32,800 nt of DNA, taken from contig JAICMD010000004.1 in assembly GCA_025929405.1 (NCBI GenBank), positions 1 to 32,800 of the forward strand. The letters are read 5' to 3'. Positions 17,909 to 28,145 of this stretch are shown here, piece after piece. This stretch comes from Mucilaginibacter sp. Its GTDB lineage: Bacteria > Bacteroidota > Bacteroidia > Sphingobacteriales > Sphingobacteriaceae. The position numbers and the translations under genes were made by a program. The number at the start of each line of letters is the position of its first letter. Position 1 is the first letter of the stretch. Under the pieces are notes generated by a model. The model was not told where the DNA came from, did no database searches, and saw only the letters and a list, made by a program, of their open reading frames with translations.

Positions 17909-19582
17909 TCAAAACCTGTAAGTAATCCCTGCCTGCATCTGTAAATTAAAAACATCAATACCATTTTTAAAATACGATTCCCCAGGCGCAAAGTGATCGG
18001 GGGTTAAATACCATTGATAGTTTATAGATTTAATACCCTGAAGCTTGGCATTAAAAATTAAATTTTTATAGTTCCATTCATAATTTGCGGCAAAGCTTAA
18101 ATCTACCCAATGTCTTCTAAAATCGCCGGTTTGGGCATAGCTATAATAATACAGATCATCGTTATGTAAATAGCGTTCAACCTGTATACCTATTTTTTTA
18201 AGCCCCTTTACCCAACTTACCTCTAACGATTGCAGGTTGGCACCTGGACCAATACCTGCACCTAAAGTTTGCCCCAAGTTTGTATATCCTTCGGGTATGC
18301 TTTTATTTACATACCATTCATCCCCATTTAAAATTTTGCTTGTTGAGGTTTCCTGCAATTGGGTTACTTCAATACCAACTAATATATTTTCATCAACTGC
18401 CCTGTTTAAAGGAATAAGCTTTCTTAACCCAAAAATATAAGCACGGGTATCCTGAGGTGATAATAATGACTGTTGAAGATCGGCTGTTGAATTGTTATGG
18501 CCCCATTCAAAATATATCTCGGCATGTTCAGCAGGCCAAAGCCAACGCATAAATAATGAATTTCGCTGATCCTTTTGGTTAAGCGGATCATTAGGTGCAT
18601 AAACAGATTTTATTGGAGAAAAGAAAGGCAGATAATCTGAAATGCCATTTAAACTATTGCCATACATTTGCCGGCTTTGGTCAAAGCCTAAAAACAATCC
18701 CGGAATCCATTTAGGCTGCCAGGTTAAAACTATGCCTGAAAGATATCGCCAATTACCCGGTTTAGGCACATATAAATTAGCACCGAAGTAATAATAATCA
18801 GGTATTAATGGCGGGAACCCCGAACTTTCTAACCTGCCAGCTATAATCTGCCCTTCAAATGACCCAATGGGCGTTTTTATAGGTCGCGATGTATTTAATG
18901 TCAGGTGTGCAAAACCAGGTGCCGAGTTACTCATTAACAAAGAGTTTCTTATACCTGGCCCCCACCATAAATTTTCGGTTGATAAACCAAATGATAATGA
19001 TTTCGCATTGATACGGATGCTGCTTTGACCCGGGTATAGGCGAAAATAACTCTCCTTACCAAACCTTACAGGCAGATCAATATTATTGTAAATATCATAA
19101 TACCTGGCAAAAATGGCATCATAACTTTGTAGGTTAAAAGTATCAAATGGCGAATTTTGCGCAATTACTATTTCGGGTTTAAATTGAACTGTTAAAATTC
19201 CGGTCTGCAAAAATACCCCGCCGCTTATAAGGGTTTCAAAGCCTTTTGCCGGTATCATTGCGCCATCGTTCCAACCATACGGATGATGTGTAGTAAACTG
19301 AGTTTGCATACTAAATGGCAAAATGCTACCATTTATATTACCGATCTCCGATTTAAAGCCTGAGCTACTATTATATAATAATTTATCGCGTTGTTCAATA
19401 CTATCAGGAAAAACGGGCCGTACAGTAAATGATACGTTAGTATCAGTTACCCCTAATAACTGCGCCCTCCTGTAATAATCTTCAATTGCAATACTACCAA
19501 CCGGCAAAGATTGTGCATTAACAGCCAATTTAACAAACAGAAGAGGTATAATAATTACAGCTATATACTTTATAATTTTCAT
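17909..19582 (-). CDS. Capsule assembly Wzi family outer-membrane protein (copy B)
   Basis: LSTENLWWGPGIRNSLLMSNSAPGFAHLTLNTSRPIKTPIGSFEGQIIAGRL; C-terminal ...GITYRF; tandem paralog of 16208-17896. Confidence 0.88.
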   Translation of the reverse strand: MKIIKYIAVIIIPLLFVKLAVNAQSLPVGSIAIEDYYRRAQLLGVTDTNVSFTVRPVFPDSIEQRDKLLYNSSSGFKSEIGNINGSILPFSMQTQFTTHHPYGWNDGAMIPAKGFETLISGGVFLQTGILTVQFKPEIVIAQNSPFDTFNLQSYDAIFARYYDIYNNIDLPVRFGKESYFRLYPGQSSIRINAKSLSFGLSTENLWWGPGIRNSLLMSNSAPGFAHLTLNTSRPIKTPIGSFEGQIIAGRLESSGFPPLIPDYYYFGANLYVPKPGNWRYLSGIVLTWQPKWIPGLFLGFDQSRQMYGNSLNGISDYLPFFSPIKSVYAPNDPLNQKDQRNSLFMRWLWPAEHAEIYFEWGHNNSTADLQQSLLSPQDTRAYIFGLRKLIPLNRAVDENILVGIEVTQLQETSTSKILNGDEWYVNKSIPEGYTNLGQTLGAGIGPGANLQSLEVSWVKGLKKIGIQVERYLHNDDLYYYSYAQTGDFRRHWVDLSFAANYEWNYKNLIFNAKLQGIKSINYQWYLTPDHFAPGESYFKNGIDVFNLQMQAGITYRF

Positions 19583-20217
19583 AATGTAATAGCTTTAACA
19601 ATTATATTATCTACCGACCAACTTCTTTCGCACGTAGGGTTTGCATAATTCTTTGGGTCAAGCTTATCTAAACATTGCAGCAATAAGGTTGCATTGTTAT
19701 CCCTAAAAGTTTTAGTTATTTTATATTGTGTAGTACTATTAGGATCATTCTTTAAACTGCAGGCACCAGGCAAATCGGTGCGATACGCCCCCGCTTTGGG
19801 GTTATTAATAGTGGTAGGATAGTCATCCGGATATGACTGCGGAGGGCATATATTACCAGGTATACATCCTAAGTTTGAAAATGTGGCATTTATATAAGTT
19901 GAATTGTTAACCAGCATTTGCCAAATTGCCGGCCCGTCGGGTTCAAGATATCCCCTCCAGTTATCATGAATATAAAGGTCAAACGAAATAGTCACCAAAT
20001 CATGTTTAGGTAAATTATTTAATGAAAGTGTAAAGCCACCACCGCTATATCGCCCTAAAACTGAGGTACCATTAAATTGATCAATTGTTCCGCCTGTAAT
20101 TTGGGATAAGTTATTGCTTTCAAAATCATTTGAATAAACAAGTGATTCGTTTTTAACTTTTTTACAAGAGCATAAGAAAGCAATAAGCAAAAGAGGGAAT
20201 AATAAGTTCCTAATCAT
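19579..20217 (-). CDS. Lipoprotein of unknown function; possible beta-jelly-roll/ConA-like fold
   Basis: MIRNLLFPLLLIAFLCSC-KK lipobox; YSNDFESNNLSQITGG...SWSVDNIIVKAI pattern resembles ConA-like/jelly-roll lectin folds; overlaps both flanking genes (4 nt and 8 nt). Confidence 0.7.
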   Translation of the reverse strand: MIRNLLFPLLLIAFLCSCKKVKNESLVYSNDFESNNLSQITGGTIDQFNGTSVLGRYSGGGFTLSLNNLPKHDLVTISFDLYIHDNWRGYLEPDGPAIWQMLVNNSTYINATFSNLGCIPGNICPPQSYPDDYPTTINNPKAGAYRTDLPGACSLKNDPNSTTQYKITKTFRDNNATLLLQCLDKLDPKNYANPTCERSWSVDNIIVKAITL

Positions 20218-22171
20218 TCAAAATAGCTTTAATCAAATCCAACTCCTCAAAAACTGAGTTTTTGCTTTTAAACTCATGAACTATTTGCTTCATTGATTTC
20301 ACTACCTGAAAATCGTCATTATTTTTAGCGCATTTAACTAAATCATAAACCTGGCCTTCAATGTCGTCAAATAAATATTCACGTACTTTTCCGATCATGA
20401 TTTTTTCGTGATGCGTAGGCATTGTGTTTTCGTTATCATTAAGTAACTCTTCAAACAGCTTTTCGCCCGGGCGCAAACCAGTATATTCTATTTTTATATC
20501 CTGATTGGGCACTAAACCCGCAAGGCGAATCATACGTTTTGCCAATTCAATAATTTTTACAGATTTACCCATATCAAAAATGTAAATCTCGCCTCCTTTA
20601 CCCATACAGCCTGCCTCTAAAACCAATCGGCAAGCTTCGGGTATGGTCATGAAATAACGGGTTATTTCTGGATGTGTTACGGTAATAGGCCCCCCCTTTT
20701 CAATTTGTTGCTTAAAACGAGGAATTACTGAGCCATTTGACCCAAGAACGTTACCAAAGCGTGTAGTTATAAAACGGGTATTTTTATTGGTACCATTTAA
20801 ATAACTTAAACCATTGGTAAAAGTATAGTCTTTATTGCTTATTGACCGATTTAAAGATTGCACATATATTTCGGCAATACGTTTTGATGCCCCCATTACG
20901 TTGGTAGGATTAACCGCCTTATCTGTTGATATCATTACAAACTTTTGTACGCCATACTTCACCGATAAATCTGCAATAATTTTTGTACCCCAAACATTGG
21001 TTTTTACAGCTTCAGATGCATTATCTTCCATCATGGGTACATGTTTATAGGCTGCAGCATGATATACATAATGAGGCTTATAGGTTTCAAACAAATAATG
21101 CATTCGCCTTTCGTCCTTCACATCGCCAATAAAAGAAAGGAAATTTGCTTCAAAATAAGTTTCGCTAACTTCAAGATATAAATGATGTAAACCTGTTTCG
21201 GATTGATCACACATTATTATCAAATCCGAATCAAATTTTAACAACTGCCTTACTATTTCACTACCTATTGAGCCGGCTGCACCTGTAATTAATATCCTTT
21301 TACCTTTTAATTCTTTTTGAATGTTAGCAATGTCTATCTCAATTGATTTTCTGTTTAAAAGATCCTCAATATTAATTTTTTGTATTTGAGTTTGCTGTAA
21401 CTTACCACTTGTCCATAAATCATGAGAAGGCACACTCAATACTTTAATATCATTTTCCAGGCAGATATCAACTATTTTATTTTTGTGCTCAAGTGGTATG
21501 GTATGCGTAGCAAAAATAATTTCATCCAATTCATGCTGCTCAATAAGTTCAGGTAAATCAACCGCGTCTAATATTTTAATACCATCTATTGTTTTACCTA
21601 CTTTTCGTTGATCATCATCAACAAAGGCTATAATACTTTTATTAAACCTGTTATCATGATCAAAAGTTCTTTTTGCCGCCACACCTGATTCGCCGGCGCC
21701 ATAAACTATAACCCTGCGTTTATCAAGGTTTATATTTTTAATATACAAAAAGAAATATTTTACTAATATGCGGTAGGTAACCATTAACAGAAAACATACC
21801 AAAACATTGATAATTAAAATACTGCTTGAAATAATTGGCAGACCGGTAAAAGCTACCGAACTGATACTTATTAAAAAATACAAGCCATTACTTATCAGAA
21901 CTGATGCCAGTATGCGAAAAGAATCCTGTGCACTTGTGTATCGTATTATTCCTGCGTAAGTTTTTACTGATAAGAATACACCTGTATTTATGGCGGTTAA
22001 TATTAAAATATTACGACTGAATTCGCTATAATTTGCCTTAGATAAATCAAAGTTATGTTTAATTAAATAAGCTATAGTTAATGATATAATGCTAATTACA
22101 AGGTCGAGCGTAAAAATTATCCAGCGCGGTACGATGTTGATTTGCTTAAAAAAGCTTGACGATGCACTCAT
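20210..22171 (-). CDS. Membrane-anchored nucleoside-diphosphate-sugar 4,6-dehydratase (CapD/WbpM/PglF-like)
   Basis: N-terminal TM segments, first nucleotide-binding region VIVYGAGESGVAAKRTF, catalytic domain KRILITGAAGSIGSEIVRQLLKFD...STDKAVNPTNVMGASKRIAE (SMK-type triad). Confidence 0.93.
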   Translation of the reverse strand: MSASSSFFKQINIVPRWIIFTLDLVISIISLTIAYLIKHNFDLSKANYSEFSRNILILTAINTGVFLSVKTYAGIIRYTSAQDSFRILASVLISNGLYFLISISSVAFTGLPIISSSILIINVLVCFLLMVTYRILVKYFFLYIKNINLDKRRVIVYGAGESGVAAKRTFDHDNRFNKSIIAFVDDDQRKVGKTIDGIKILDAVDLPELIEQHELDEIIFATHTIPLEHKNKIVDICLENDIKVLSVPSHDLWTSGKLQQTQIQKINIEDLLNRKSIEIDIANIQKELKGKRILITGAAGSIGSEIVRQLLKFDSDLIIMCDQSETGLHHLYLEVSETYFEANFLSFIGDVKDERRMHYLFETYKPHYVYHAAAYKHVPMMEDNASEAVKTNVWGTKIIADLSVKYGVQKFVMISTDKAVNPTNVMGASKRIAEIYVQSLNRSISNKDYTFTNGLSYLNGTNKNTRFITTRFGNVLGSNGSVIPRFKQQIEKGGPITVTHPEITRYFMTIPEACRLVLEAGCMGKGGEIYIFDMGKSVKIIELAKRMIRLAGLVPNQDIKIEYTGLRPGEKLFEELLNDNENTMPTHHEKIMIGKVREYLFDDIEGQVYDLVKCAKNNDDFQVVKSMKQIVHEFKSKNSVFEELDLIKAILND

Positions 22172-22201
22172 AGATAGGAAAATAATTTAGTATATGTATT
22201 G

Positions 22202-22209
22202 CAAATTTA
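22202..22209 (-). promoter_or_regulatory. Candidate -7 element TAAATTTG for the minus-strand capD-lipoprotein-wzi operon
   Basis: Plus-strand CAAATTTA is TAAATTTG on the minus strand, about 30 nt upstream of the 22171 start. Confidence 0.4.
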
Positions 22210-22306
22210 AAAAAATTCAAAATAGAATATAATTTTGTATACTATTTTCAAAAAAACACATTTACCAATACAATATTACTAATAATAAATAAAATTCCAA
22301 CTATTA

Positions 22307-23281
22307 TTAATGACTATTTAGAGTACAAAGCTTTTTTGATCCTTCAAGTGATAGTCTGGTTGAAATAAAAAAAACTGTAGCCACACATAAAATAATTAAC
22401 ATTGGTATTATTGATAAGTTTGAAAAGTGTACAATTAAAATGTTAATTAATCCCTGCACCATAGTATAAATACCAGAAACTACTATATGGGAAATGCACT
22501 TTTCATTCGCTAAAAATTGATAAAAATGCGTACGGTGCGGCTCGAAAACGTTTTCCTTTCGCAATAACCGAAAAAAAATAGTTGTAACTGTATCAAGGCC
22601 ATAAAGTAGCAACAGGAGCAAATAGCTAAGATTACCTGTTTTAATTATTAATAACAACAGAAAAAAAACTATTATAAATGCAATACTTACACTACCAACA
22701 TCGCCAGCAAAGCACTTGGCTTTAATGCGAAAATTGAAGAAGTTAAAAACCAGTAATGAGATAATAACAATAATTAAATACTTATTATCTACAAAATGGG
22801 TTATATAATTATTAATATAATAAAGTGTTGATATCGTCAGCAACGCATATAATCCGGTTATGCCATTAATACCATCCATAAAATTAATGGCATTAATAGT
22901 ACCTATAACAAAAATAAATGCCAAAAATGTAAGATAATAAGGTATGTTATATAATCCTATTTGGTAAAACAATAGTATAACACTAAATAGATGTATAAAT
23001 ATTCTTAGTTTATTACTAACATGTTTAATATCATCAGCAAAGCTTATTAAGCTTATTAAAAATAAAGCAAGGATAAAGTATGGATATTGAACTCCATAAA
23101 CTGGTTGTATAACCAATATACTTAATGGAAAAATTATACCTCCGCCACGAATTGTAATTTTTGTATGTGAACTGCGGTGATTAGGTTTATCAATTATATT
23201 AAACTTATCAGCTATTTTAAAGTAAATAACTTCAAGTATAAAAAGTACAACTATAAAAATAGCTATTAAAAATAGACTCAT
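22307..23281 (-). CDS. MraY/WecA/WbpL-type polyprenyl-phosphate HexNAc-1-phosphate transferase
   Basis: Multi-TM; DKPNHRSSHTKITIRGGGI, NAINFMDGINGITG, KCFAGDVGSVS, EPHRTHFYQFL motifs of the MraY-like GT4 superfamily. Confidence 0.92.
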   Translation of the reverse strand: MSLFLIAIFIVVLFILEVIYFKIADKFNIIDKPNHRSSHTKITIRGGGIIFPLSILVIQPVYGVQYPYFILALFLISLISFADDIKHVSNKLRIFIHLFSVILLFYQIGLYNIPYYLTFLAFIFVIGTINAINFMDGINGITGLYALLTISTLYYINNYITHFVDNKYLIIVIISLLVFNFFNFRIKAKCFAGDVGSVSIAFIIVFFLLLLIIKTGNLSYLLLLLLYGLDTVTTIFFRLLRKENVFEPHRTHFYQFLANEKCISHIVVSGIYTMVQGLINILIVHFSNLSIIPMLIILCVATVFFISTRLSLEGSKKLCTLNSH

Positions 23282-23331
23282 TTAACCTAAATATTGCGTT
23301 AGCTCTAAACGAAATTTAATACTTTAAAAAT

Positions 23332-25863
23332 CTACTTTTTTAATATACCCAAAATAACAACCGCTAATGATGCCAGGCCCGTAGTATACGCAAGTATTGC
23401 CTGTGCAACGCCCGATTGGCTTACCGGCTTTTTAGGCACATAAATTTCACTACCTGCCTTCACCTTGGGATGAAAGTGTAAAAATAAAAAGCTCCTTGTA
23501 CCTTTAACCGTACCATTAGGATAAACTATATAAGCCCCCCTTTTTAAAGCCTTTGGAGAATACCCGCCTGCATTTAATACATATTCTTTAAAGGTTTTTC
23601 CGCCGCCGTAAACTACTGCACTTGGATATAATACTTCTCCGTTTATTTTAACTATTTGCTGTTGTTTAGGTACCCTTAAAACATCTCCATTTTCTAAGAT
23701 CAAATCATCGTTACTTCCGGGTTTTTGCAAAATCTTTTTAAGATTAATACCTATATAATTGTTTCTAAATTGAGTAGTATCTTCATTTGCGTTTAACGTT
23801 GAATCTTTATAAGTATGTTGTAAACGCTTTAAACGATCGGCACGCTCCTTATTTAAAGCAAGCGTATCTATCTTACTTTTATCAACCCCAAGCACGGCAT
23901 TATTATCACGCTTTAAACTACTGCCTTCGATGTCGGCCGAAGCTGTTAACCCGCCCGCTCTGGATACCAGATTTGATATTTTTTCATTTTTATACTGTAT
24001 TGCGTAAGTGCCGGGGTACATCACCTCCCCTTCTACCCTAACAGTTTTCTGCACCTCAAAACCTGGCAGGCTATAAACCGAAACAATGTCAAATGGCTTT
24101 AATGTAAAATTTATGTCCCCGCTTTTTAGACTGGCGTCTATATCAACAGAAAAAACCAGCGATGTTTCGGCATTTGGCAAACTCGGATCACTGTTAAAGG
24201 TACGACGGGCAACTTGTATACGTTTTGCGCTGGCGCCTTCAGCAAAACCACCCGCACGTATAATTAAATCCGAAACCTGCATGCTATCAGCATAGGCATA
24301 TACACCGTTTTTTCTTACTTCACCTTTTATAGTTACCGTATACTTATTACGGAGATCAAAAACAGATGCAACCAAAACACTATCTTCACGTTGCAATGTT
24401 ATATCAGGGGATTTATTATTTAGGATATCGGCAACGTTAAAATGTAATTGTTGGGTGCTGTTATCCGGGTTGAGTCTGATAATAGTTGCACGGTTTGTAA
24501 ACGCATCTTCTTTTAACCCGCCGGCATTTTTTATTAATTGCGATACTGTTAAGCCGTTTTGTAATTCATATTCGCCCGGGCGAAAAACAGCTCCTTTAAT
24601 AATTACTCTGTTTTCATACCTGTCCAATATAGCGTCAACAGTATATACATCGCCAGGTTTAGGAATGTGTGTATTAAAATCCTTCTCAAATACATCTGTT
24701 ATGCGGCGCTGCTTATTACTTTTTTCTACGGTTTTTATCCTATCGGTATAAGCCAGATCTGTAAACCCGCCTGCAAAATTTATAACATCCTGCAATGTTT
24801 CTCCCGGAAGAGTTTCAAATAATGCAGGAATCTTTACTTCGCCTTTTAATTCGACCCTTGTTCCATAAGGAGGCACCCTAATAATATCCTGATCACGAAG
24901 GGTTATATCATCTTTACGGCTGCCTTTTGTTAAAAAATCATATAAGTCAAGCGTCCTTATTATACGGCCATTTCTTATTAATTCTATTTTTCTGAATGAG
25001 CCAATATCATTAGGGCCACGCGCAAGATATAAAGCATTAAATACTGTTGAAACTGATGGCAAAGTATAAGTAGCAGGCCTTACCAATTGGCCTTGCAAAA
25101 TAACTTTTATACTACGGATATTACCTAAATTAACTGCTATGTTTGTGCCGCGCCCAATGGCATATCTGTTTGCTGCTAATTTAGCTTTTATTAACGTAGT
25201 GGCTTGTTCTACTGTTCTTCCGGCAACGTTAAGTATCCCAACTCCCGGAATGTTAATATTTCCTTCCGGCGATACTAAAAGGTCCCAATGAGTTAATGAA
25301 TTACCATACACATCTATTACCAGATGATCATCGGGGCCTAAAATATAATTTAGCGGAGTTGCTAATCGTAAATTAGGTTCAAAACTATTATTGGTACTAT
25401 TTCTGAAAAGATCGGCGCCAAATATTTTAGGGCGCAAATCTACAAAAAGATCAAAGGGTTTTTTTTGTGTACGGGTTGTATCCTCATAGTTTTGCCTACT
25501 GTTTGATCGACGATTATTTGTAGTATCAATACCATTATTAAAACCAGTGTTAGAATTATTTTTGTTATTATTATTATAATCGGTAGTGTTACCATCTTTT
25601 TTACGGATGTCACTAATTCTAGATTGCAAACGTTGTACCTGTGAAGCCGGTAATTGATTATTTTGTGCTTGTTGTATAACCTGATCGTCCGTTAAACCCT
25701 GCGATTGTGCTTTTTGAAGCATTTCTCTAATTTGGCTATCTGAAAGATCATCAACATTTATGTTTGATAAATTTTGAGGAAGAGATTGGGCAATAACTGA
25801 ACTGGTAGTCAGTACACATAAAAAAACGATTAATATTGAAAGGTATATTTTAAAATTGTTCAT
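23332..25863 (-). CDS. SLBB-domain outer-membrane polysaccharide export protein (second copy)
   Basis: Signal peptide; NYILGPDDHLVIDVYGNSLTHWDLLVSPEGNINIPGVGILNVAGRTVEQA; multiple SLBB repeats; C-terminal TM; same architecture as 10429-12765. Confidence 0.93.
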   Translation of the reverse strand: MNNFKIYLSILIVFLCVLTTSSVIAQSLPQNLSNINVDDLSDSQIREMLQKAQSQGLTDDQVIQQAQNNQLPASQVQRLQSRISDIRKKDGNTTDYNNNNKNNSNTGFNNGIDTTNNRRSNSRQNYEDTTRTQKKPFDLFVDLRPKIFGADLFRNSTNNSFEPNLRLATPLNYILGPDDHLVIDVYGNSLTHWDLLVSPEGNINIPGVGILNVAGRTVEQATTLIKAKLAANRYAIGRGTNIAVNLGNIRSIKVILQGQLVRPATYTLPSVSTVFNALYLARGPNDIGSFRKIELIRNGRIIRTLDLYDFLTKGSRKDDITLRDQDIIRVPPYGTRVELKGEVKIPALFETLPGETLQDVINFAGGFTDLAYTDRIKTVEKSNKQRRITDVFEKDFNTHIPKPGDVYTVDAILDRYENRVIIKGAVFRPGEYELQNGLTVSQLIKNAGGLKEDAFTNRATIIRLNPDNSTQQLHFNVADILNNKSPDITLQREDSVLVASVFDLRNKYTVTIKGEVRKNGVYAYADSMQVSDLIIRAGGFAEGASAKRIQVARRTFNSDPSLPNAETSLVFSVDIDASLKSGDINFTLKPFDIVSVYSLPGFEVQKTVRVEGEVMYPGTYAIQYKNEKISNLVSRAGGLTASADIEGSSLKRDNNAVLGVDKSKIDTLALNKERADRLKRLQHTYKDSTLNANEDTTQFRNNYIGINLKKILQKPGSNDDLILENGDVLRVPKQQQIVKINGEVLYPSAVVYGGGKTFKEYVLNAGGYSPKALKRGAYIVYPNGTVKGTRSFLFLHFHPKVKAGSEIYVPKKPVSQSGVAQAILAYTTGLASLAVVILGILKK

Positions 25864-26026
25864 TTTTCAAGGTAACTACAGTTCATAACTTTACTAATCT
25901 GTAATTTTTTGCAATAATAAGTAATTAAAACTGCTTTTGTGATGTTCGCAAATTAATAAAGCCCGTTAACTAAAACAATAATAGTTGCTAATATTAATTT
26001 ATTATATGTTTAATATTTGAGGTTAA

Positions 26027-26962
26027 TCAGACAGCTATTTGTTTTTTTAAAAAATCATCATAAGCTAATTTAATACCCTCTCTTAATTCAATTGTATGTT
26101 TCCAGCCTTTACTGTGCAGTTTGCTTACGTCCATTAATTTTCTGGGGGTACCATCTGGTTTGGTTGCATCAAATTCAATTTCACCTTTGTATCCTATAAT
26201 GTCTTTAATTAATAAAGCCAAATCTTTAATAGAAAGATCTTTGCCTGTACCAATATTAATTAAACCCTCCTCGTCATAATTTTGCATTAAGTAATAGCAA
26301 GCCTCAGCCATATCATCAGCAAATAAAAACTCGCGTTTAGGCATACCCGTACCCCAAATAGTTACAGTTGGTGCATTTTGTTCTTTAGCTTCATGAAACC
26401 GCCTTATCAGGGCCGGTAATACATGCGAGTTTTGAGGATGATAATTATCATTATAACCATACAAATTTGTTGGCATAACTGATATATAATTACATCCGTA
26501 TTGCGCGCGGTAAGCATCGCACATTTTAATGCCAGCTATTTTGGCGATTGCATAGGGTTCATTAGTTTCTTCAAGCAAACCTGTTAAAAGGTATTCTTCC
26601 TTTAACGGCTGTGGTGCCAATTTAGGATATATGCAACTTGATCCTAAAAAAAGCAGTTTGGTTACATTATTTATATATGAAGAGTGTATTACATTATTTT
26701 GTATCTGTAAGTTTTCATACAAAAAATCGGCACGATAAGTATTGTTTGCAACAATACCGCCCACTTTAGCCGCAGCTAAAAAAACATATTCAGGTTTTTC
26801 TGAGGCAAAAAAACCCGCAACTGCTTGTTGGTTCCGCAAATCTAGTTCGGATGAAGTGCGTACTATAATATTACTATACCCTTCTTTGATAAGTTTACGA
26901 TGAATAGCAGATCCAACCATGCCTTTATGACCGGCAATGTATATTTTAGAATTTTTATTCAT
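26027..26962 (-). CDS. fcl: GDP-L-fucose synthase
   Basis: [19 protein letters not shown]...[36 protein letters not shown]...[44 protein letters not shown]. Confidence 0.97.
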   Translation of the reverse strand: MNKNSKIYIAGHKGMVGSAIHRKLIKEGYSNIIVRTSSELDLRNQQAVAGFFASEKPEYVFLAAAKVGGIVANNTYRADFLYENLQIQNNVIHSSYINNVTKLLFLGSSCIYPKLAPQPLKEEYLLTGLLEETNEPYAIAKIAGIKMCDAYRAQYGCNYISVMPTNLYGYNDNYHPQNSHVLPALIRRFHEAKEQNAPTVTIWGTGMPKREFLFADDMAEACYYLMQNYDEEGLINIGTGKDLSIKDLALLIKDIIGYKGEIEFDATKPDGTPRKLMDVSKLHSKGWKHTIELREGIKLAYDDFLKKQIAV

Positions 26963-26965
26963 TTC

Positions 26966-28081
26966 TTATTCAAACTGGTTTTTAATTGTATAACCAGAAT
27001 TTTTTAGCAAACGTTCTTTTTCAAACAAATTCAAATCAGCAGCTACCATTTCCCTAACTAATCCTTGCAGATCATATTTTGGCTTCCATCCCAGTTTAGC
27101 ATTACATTTGGATGGATCACCTATTAACAAATCAACTTCGGTTGGCCTGAAATATTGAGGGTCAACATTTACCACTTCTTTTCCTACAGATACCTGATAT
27201 TCGGGATTATTACATTTAACCACATACCCCTTTTCATTAACGCCATCGCCTTTAAATTCAACTTCAATACCTGCTTCGGCAAAAGCCATCCTTACAAACT
27301 CGCGTACGCGGGTGGTAACACCAGTTGCAATAACAAAATCTTCAGGTTTTTCCTGCTGCAATATCAGCCACATGGCTTCTACATAATCTTTAGCGTGGCC
27401 CCAGTCGCGTTGTGCGTCAAGGTTACCCAAAAACAGTTTATCTTGCAAACCCATAGCTATTTTAGCCACACCACGGGTAATTTTGCGGGTTACAAAGGTT
27501 TCGCCGCGCAGCGGGCTTTCGTGGTTAAATAATATACCATTGCAGGCAAACATATCATAAGCTTCACGATAGTTTACGGTTATCCAGTAACCATATAATT
27601 TAGCCACTGCATAAGGCGAACGCGGGTAAAATGGCGTTGTTTCTGATTGCGGCACAGCTTGTACCAAACCATACAACTCGGAAGTTGATGCCTGGTATAT
27701 TTTGGTTTTTTTGGTTAAGCCCAAAATCCGTACTGCTTCTAATATTCTTAGGGTACCAATACCATCGGCATTGGCTGTATATTCAGGTGTATCAAAACTT
27801 ACCTTTACGTGCGACATTGCACCTAAATTGTATATTTCATCAGGCTGTACCTGTTGTACTATGCGGATAAGATTGGTTGAATCGCTCAAGTCGCCATAAT
27901 GTAATATCAAATTTTTATTACTGTCATGCGGGTCCTGATATAAATGGTCAATCCGGTCTGTATTAAATAATGAGCTTCGGCGTTTAATGCCATGTACTTC
28001 ATAGCCTTTTGAGATTAATAACTCTGCCAGATAGGCTCCATCTTGTCCGGTTATGCCTGTAATAAGGGCTACTTTTTTCAT
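26966..28081 (-). CDS. gmd: GDP-mannose 4,6-dehydratase
   Basis: [47 protein letters not shown]...[38 protein letters not shown]. Confidence 0.98.
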   Translation of the reverse strand: MKKVALITGITGQDGAYLAELLISKGYEVHGIKRRSSLFNTDRIDHLYQDPHDSNKNLILHYGDLSDSTNLIRIVQQVQPDEIYNLGAMSHVKVSFDTPEYTANADGIGTLRILEAVRILGLTKKTKIYQASTSELYGLVQAVPQSETTPFYPRSPYAVAKLYGYWITVNYREAYDMFACNGILFNHESPLRGETFVTRKITRGVAKIAMGLQDKLFLGNLDAQRDWGHAKDYVEAMWLILQQEKPEDFVIATGVTTRVREFVRMAFAEAGIEVEFKGDGVNEKGYVVKCNNPEYQVSVGKEVVNVDPQYFRPTEVDLLIGDPSKCNAKLGWKPKYDLQGLVREMVAADLNLFEKERLLKNSGYTIKNQFE

Positions 28082-28145
28082 GTATATTGTTGAAGAATTT
28101 TGCTGCTAAAATAACATCTATTTGTCCAGCTTAATAATAATTTAT

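Noticed and set aside
25555-25580. ATT-rich trinucleotide run in the second SLBB gene as a phase-variation tract
   Set aside because: Repeat is short and imperfect and, as a trinucleotide, would change linker length rather than switch the frame; kept only as a low-complexity linker note.
27155-27532. 125-aa antisense ORF opposite gmd
   Set aside because: Antisense to a highly conserved gene; composition (F/Y/H-rich) is typical of spurious reverse frames.
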